A DNA stretch of 64,000 bases, from assembly GCA_964016985.1 (NCBI GenBank), contig OZ024828.1:79741225-79805224 (forward strand), written 5' to 3'. The notes beneath the pieces are model-generated. The model searched no databases, was not told the DNA's origin, and saw only the letters and a program-made list of their open reading frames with translations. This document shows positions 41,226-47,200 of the stretch, in pieces. The DNA comes from Anodontia alba. Its lineage: Eukaryota; Mollusca; Bivalvia; Lucinida; Lucinidae. The translations under genes and the position numbers were made by a program. How positions within the stretch are numbered: the stretch's first letter is position 1; each line of letters opens with the position of its first letter.

Positions 41226-44200
41226 TTGTCGAAGTAGTAGATCTCTTTACTGCAGTATTGTTTTCGTTTTAAATTTCCCTGTTGTCTTGAACCATGACTT
41301 CTGTGTTGACACTTTTGAACTTCCAAAGGAGGAAATATACTCAAGATTCAATGAAAACGCATCACTAGTACTATACCTCAAATTTTAATTGATTCACAAT
41401 ATTTCCAGCATTTGATCACGTTTAATGAATTACCACTAACTTATCCACAGACTCACTACAGAGTTACAGCATTTCATTGGATGCAGAGATACGGAGACTC
41501 GAATAAGTCCACACAACCCAAAAATCAAAATCACATATCCTAATACCGGGTATGTCCACCACTAGCATCAAGTGTTGCTTGGCATCGACGCCTCATGCTT
41601 CGAAATAAACGCTATATCTGGTCTTGTATGATGTTGTCCCAGTCTTCCTGTAGCGCCATGGCAAGCTGCTGACGGTTGATTGGCGGATGACGTCGGCTGT
41701 ACACATTTTTCCGAGCTGGTCCCAAAGGTGCTCAATTGGGTTTAAATCCGGCGAAAACGCAAGCCAAGGAAGAACTTGCAGGCCATTTTGATTGAAAAAG
41801 TCCATGGTTAGCCTCGCAGAATGAGCACGTGCCTTGTCCTGTTGGAAAAGCATAACGTCACCATTATTGCGTAAAAACGGTACCACCTCAGGCTCTAAGA
41901 TTTCATTGATATACCGACGTGCCGTCAAATTGCCATCAACAACGATGAGTTGGGTTTTGTGGCGCCATGAGATCCCTCCCCACACCATTACGCTACCACC
42001 ACCCCAACGTGACACCTGTTGAACACAACAGTCTTCAAATCGCTCCCCACGTCGACGCCATACTTCACGCCGCCTATCAAACATTTCAACACAAAAACGG
42101 GACTTGTCCGTGAACAGTACACCACGCCAACACTGTTGTGTTCATCGGATACGCTGTCGACACCAATTAAAGCGACGTTCCGCCGTCAAAACGTTCCCCC
42201 TATACGTCTTATGGCTAGAAATACCGCGTTCCTGGAGACGCCGCCGTACAGTTAAGGCACTTACGCGTAGGTTATGGGTTACCACTGTCTCCTGGGCATT
42301 TTCCACAGACGTCCTGAATCGGGTCGTAAATGACTCAAAACAATGTACGATCCTGCTGACGTGTAGTAACACGTTCACGTCCAGGGCGTTGTCTATCGTC
42401 CACAGACCCCGTAGCGTTGTGCCTTTCAACCAATCGAGCAATCGTACTGTGCAAACAACCCATACGCTCTGCAATTTGGTGGTATGAAAGCCCACTTTCA
42501 AACATACCGAGGGCACGATGACGAGCGACGTTACTTAGACGTCCCATTGGCTTGTTCTTAAGAAATGTTTTGCTGGCTTTTGACGTAAAGAATCCGGACC
42601 TTAAAACGAAAGTAAAGAAAGTGCCAAAAATATCGTGATTACGAAAATTTTGCAATTTTTGTATTTTGCACGTGTACATGCACATCATGAAAATCACGCA
42701 GTATTCGTGTCAAACAAACTCATACTTTGGTGACAACTTTATAATACCGTATTTATCAGTTGAAAAAGTCAGTCATTTTTACCTTAAACTAAAGAAATCA
42801 AAATTCTAAAAGTGGTGCGTTTTCATTGAATCTGAGTATACATAAAAATTGGGCATTTTAGAAATATTACCTTCTTGTCAAATGCTGTCATTAAATCCCA
42901 GTCTAAACGGTGCTTGTAATAATTCAGTCCATTTTAATTCAATTTGATGTATTATCTCGAAGAAAAGCTTTTATCATATTTACTTTTCTCCGCTATTTGC
43001 ACTGAAATATTGTCAGAAGAATAGCTGGTACGTTAAAAATGTTAATGAAGAGAAGTATCAATATTTTCGGCTTTTTAATTCTGCGATAATTTTTACCAAA
43101 CCTTTTTCCAACAAACTGCATATTACAAGTTTTAGTATTTCAATTTAAACACATGTCAAATCAAACGATTTTCAATCCAATTCAGAATCATTGATGACCA
43201 AACATTTTCTACCGTTAACGGATGATGTAACGGTAGATGCATTAAAAGATGTTTACAACAGTTACACCTCTTGGCATTGCACTGGAAAATACAAGGATAC
43301 ATTCCAGGTCTTCTGAACGGATTAGAGTAGACCCTTTTGTAGAAAGCACTTGGTGTGTATGAAAGCAAGCAAGGAGTCACAAAAATTGTACCACGTATAC
43401 CCAGACCCCTTGAACAGGGAAACAATGTTAACAACTATTCATGAAGCTTGTAGCATAACATTTATGTTGTAGATATCCTTTTGTATCTCGACTTAGCGAC
43501 AAGTTCTTTAATTGTTATATCATAATAGTCACCGAACATAATTCAGAATGATTGTTCACAAGCGTATAAGTAAGTGCTAAAAAGCATATCATTGTGTAGC
43601 GCATACATATGAATATACAATGTAACCTCAATGACTCGAACACCGATGGCTCGTTCACCACGGCTAATTCGAACACGTTTTCGAGTCCCTAGGAAATTCT
43701 TCCAAAAGCTCAAGAAAACGAATATATTTAGGGAAATTTCTTTATTTTATCTTGAAAAATTATGTTGTGTGTTCTCATTGGAACACCTCATTGAAGAGAT
43801 TCCAATGATTTCACTCAACATACCATTATTCAATAGACGATCGAAAAGATTTCTCTAAATTATCGCCGTTCGCTTCCTGAATTGACACTCTGATAAACCA
43901 TCAGCGGCCAGAACTACCCATCTCTCTAACAAAGTTCCATGGTCCCAGAGATGTTCGAACCATTGAAATTCGACTGTACAAGAAAGGAGAAAATTTTATA
44001 ATGTAAAACAAATATTTTTCCAACAAATAATCATTTTAGCCACAACGTCAGAAAACGTAACTTCGGACATGTGCGTCCAGCGAAGATTCAGATCCGCCTG
44101 TGCATTCGCGCAGTATAATCATAATCTTTCCAAGGAGCTTTTTGGCATCACGAAAACATACCCATATAATTTTGACCCCCCTAAACCCCACTTTTGTATA

Positions 44201-47200
44201 ATAAAACTGGGGTGTACAGGGGTATACATTATTTTTTTTTATTTCTTCTCAATAACATAGATTGTGGATACTCGTTAGAACTACCTCGGCGAGGCAGTTC
44301 TATCGAGTATCCACAATGATCTATGTTTTAAGCAGACATATGAAAACTATCAGAATATTTATCTGAAAACTTTCCGTTTTAGGTGATTAAATTGTTCAAT
44401 ATATTTGAATAGGCGTGTTTTCGTAATGGATAACCAAGGTTGCAACATTTTTTTCAAGCGAAGAACGAAGACTCTCGTTAGACCCTGATTTTTTTTCACA
44501 TTTCATGCTCAAAACATAGATTGTGGGTACTCGTTAGAACCGCCTCGGCATAACGAGTAATCACAATTTATGTTTTTTGCAGTAATAGGAAAACAATGTA
44601 GACCCCTGTTAACCCCAGTTTTACTATATAAAGGTGAGGTTTAAGGGGGCAAAATTATATAGGCGTGTTTTCGTGATGGAACGAAACAATATGCACGCTT
44701 TACCATCTTTTTTTTGCAGGTGTGACGACAGAGTACTTAATCTTGGAAATTTGTATCCCTACCATAGCTGTTTTACTTCTCCTATTTTTAATGTTTTTAC
44801 TGCTGCTTAGAAGAGCCAAACTTCTCACCTGTTGTACAGGAATGAGCAGAACAGGTAAGGCTAATGACTAATAGACTACTGAAAATGTTTACTCGATACT
44901 GAACAAAATGCATTTCAAACCAATTGAATCATCCGAATCTTTTGTATCCGAATATATCGCTAGATTCACATCACTTGTGAGATCTAGAGACTAGTCTTTG
45001 CAATCGTTGGCCCCGGTGAATGAATGTCTATTGGTGTGTCACCAGTAAAATATTCTGATTCTGATTCTGATTTTTATTAACTCTTATTTCTGATCGAAAC
45101 ATTGTGCAATATGAGACAAAAACAACATGTCAGTTGAAAATGTTTTACCATCTAAGAACAATACGAAAAGCAAAAATGACACTTTCCAAAATAAATAAAT
45201 ATTAATCAAAGACACAAAAATACAGACACATACTGCAAAATACTTATATTTGGCGGTGATTCATTTTGGACCAGCATACAGCGTTTACGTATCACAGTTA
45301 ATCCGTTATGCCAGAGCCTGTTCAAATTATCAGGACTTCATGGAGCGTGGGAAAATACTCACTACAAAGATATTGAGTCAGGGGTATCAAAAAACCAAAC
45401 TGGTAGCAACACTTACGAAGTTCTATGGGAGACATCATGATCTGGTCAATCCCTACAATGTGGCAGTTTCCAGAATTGTTTCTGATGTTTTTGCAAATGA
45501 CGAGCCGTAAGTAGACTTCCAAAATCCCGGACATACGTTTCTACCTACATTTCCTTCGTTCTGACCTATGGGCATGGTGGGCGAAGCTTGCTTACCAAGT
45601 AATGCTTATTATCCGCGGACGCCTGATTACACCCTTTATTCTTGGGTCTATGTCTGTTGGTCCGAACAGTCTGATTTGTCATTCGTTTACGGATTTATGA
45701 GTTTGGATTATGGCTTGGGTACCATGACCACAACTACATATATAAATGACATGTAAACAAGATCAGAGCACACATAAGGCTTTTTGCCGATGATAAGATT
45801 CTTTTTATCAAAGTAGAAAATCCAATGACAGCTGCTGTCTGCCTGAATTCTGACCTAAATGTAATATCAAGGGCGGCATCATGGTTGGTACTCTTCAATC
45901 CAACTAAAACAGAATCTCTTATCTTCTCACGTAAACTGAACAAGCTTGTCCATCCACCTTTGTATGGATGATGAACAACTAATTGAAGTCGAAATACTCA
46001 AACATTTAGGCGTTTATTTCTCAGCTGGCATAACATATATTAAAACATGGAGACAAATCAATGTTATGAGGACACCATACTTAAAGCTTGATAGAAAGTC
46101 CCTAGAAAATATTTATAAGACATTTATATGACCCCTTTTGGAATATGTAGACGTAATTTGGGACAATTTTACCTTATATGGAAAAACAACACACACAAAC
46201 AAAAAAAGAAACAGCTTCCATCAAGGCTAATACTCTGCTGCAAGTGTTGAAACTTTTGAAACACACATTTCAATACACAATACATGTTTTCACACAGAAA
46301 GCCAGAGCTGTCTTATGTTGTAAGAGCTAGTTTATTTATTATGTTAAACAATGGGTTACATTGTCTGAGAAGCGTGTAAACTTGTCTATACAATGTGTTA
46401 GTATTTTAAAAGCGTATGTTCTTTTTCACAAAATATCTCATTATGTTAAAAGGCCATGCTGGCATTGTGAATGCTCGTATTGCTATGGATACGTAGTGTC
46501 TTATTATGTTAAAAGGTTATGGTGTTAGTTTAAACTAGAGTGTTATTTTGTCCACACAGAGCCTATGTTGAAAGATTATGTTATAATGTTAAGAATTGGT
46601 TTATCTTGTCAACGAAGCATGTAAACCTGTCTATACGACATGTTAAAAGGCTATGTCATTATGCTACAAAATCGGGTTATCTTGTTTACGAAGCATTTGA
46701 ACTAGTATGTAAACGTATTATTATATTAAACGCGTGTTTTGTTTTATTCACATACTGTCTCATTCTTTTAAAAGGCAATTATGTTAAAAATGTTGGTTAT
46801 CTTGTCAAAAAAACGTGTCTATACATAGTGTTATTATGTTAAACTTAATAAGATGCTGTGCTGACAAAACAACTTAGGCGATTAACATAATAACATACTC
46901 TTTTAACATAATAAAATACTGCGTGAACAAAACAAGAGGCGCGTATATCATAATAAATAGAAAGGAAGGCAATGATCAGGAATCGATACAACTATTTAAC
47001 ACCTTCCGTATAAGGCACCAAAGGGAAAGAAGGACACACTTAAAGCAACGGCACCACAATCAAAGCACTATAAACAGAAAGCCAAAAGGACAGCTTCTTC
47101 CCCAAAAATTGTCCTAACATTGCCTAAAATTTAATTTTACCAGGACTTACATGCGAAGACATACAATGATGGAAATTAGGTAACCACAACAGAAGTACTA

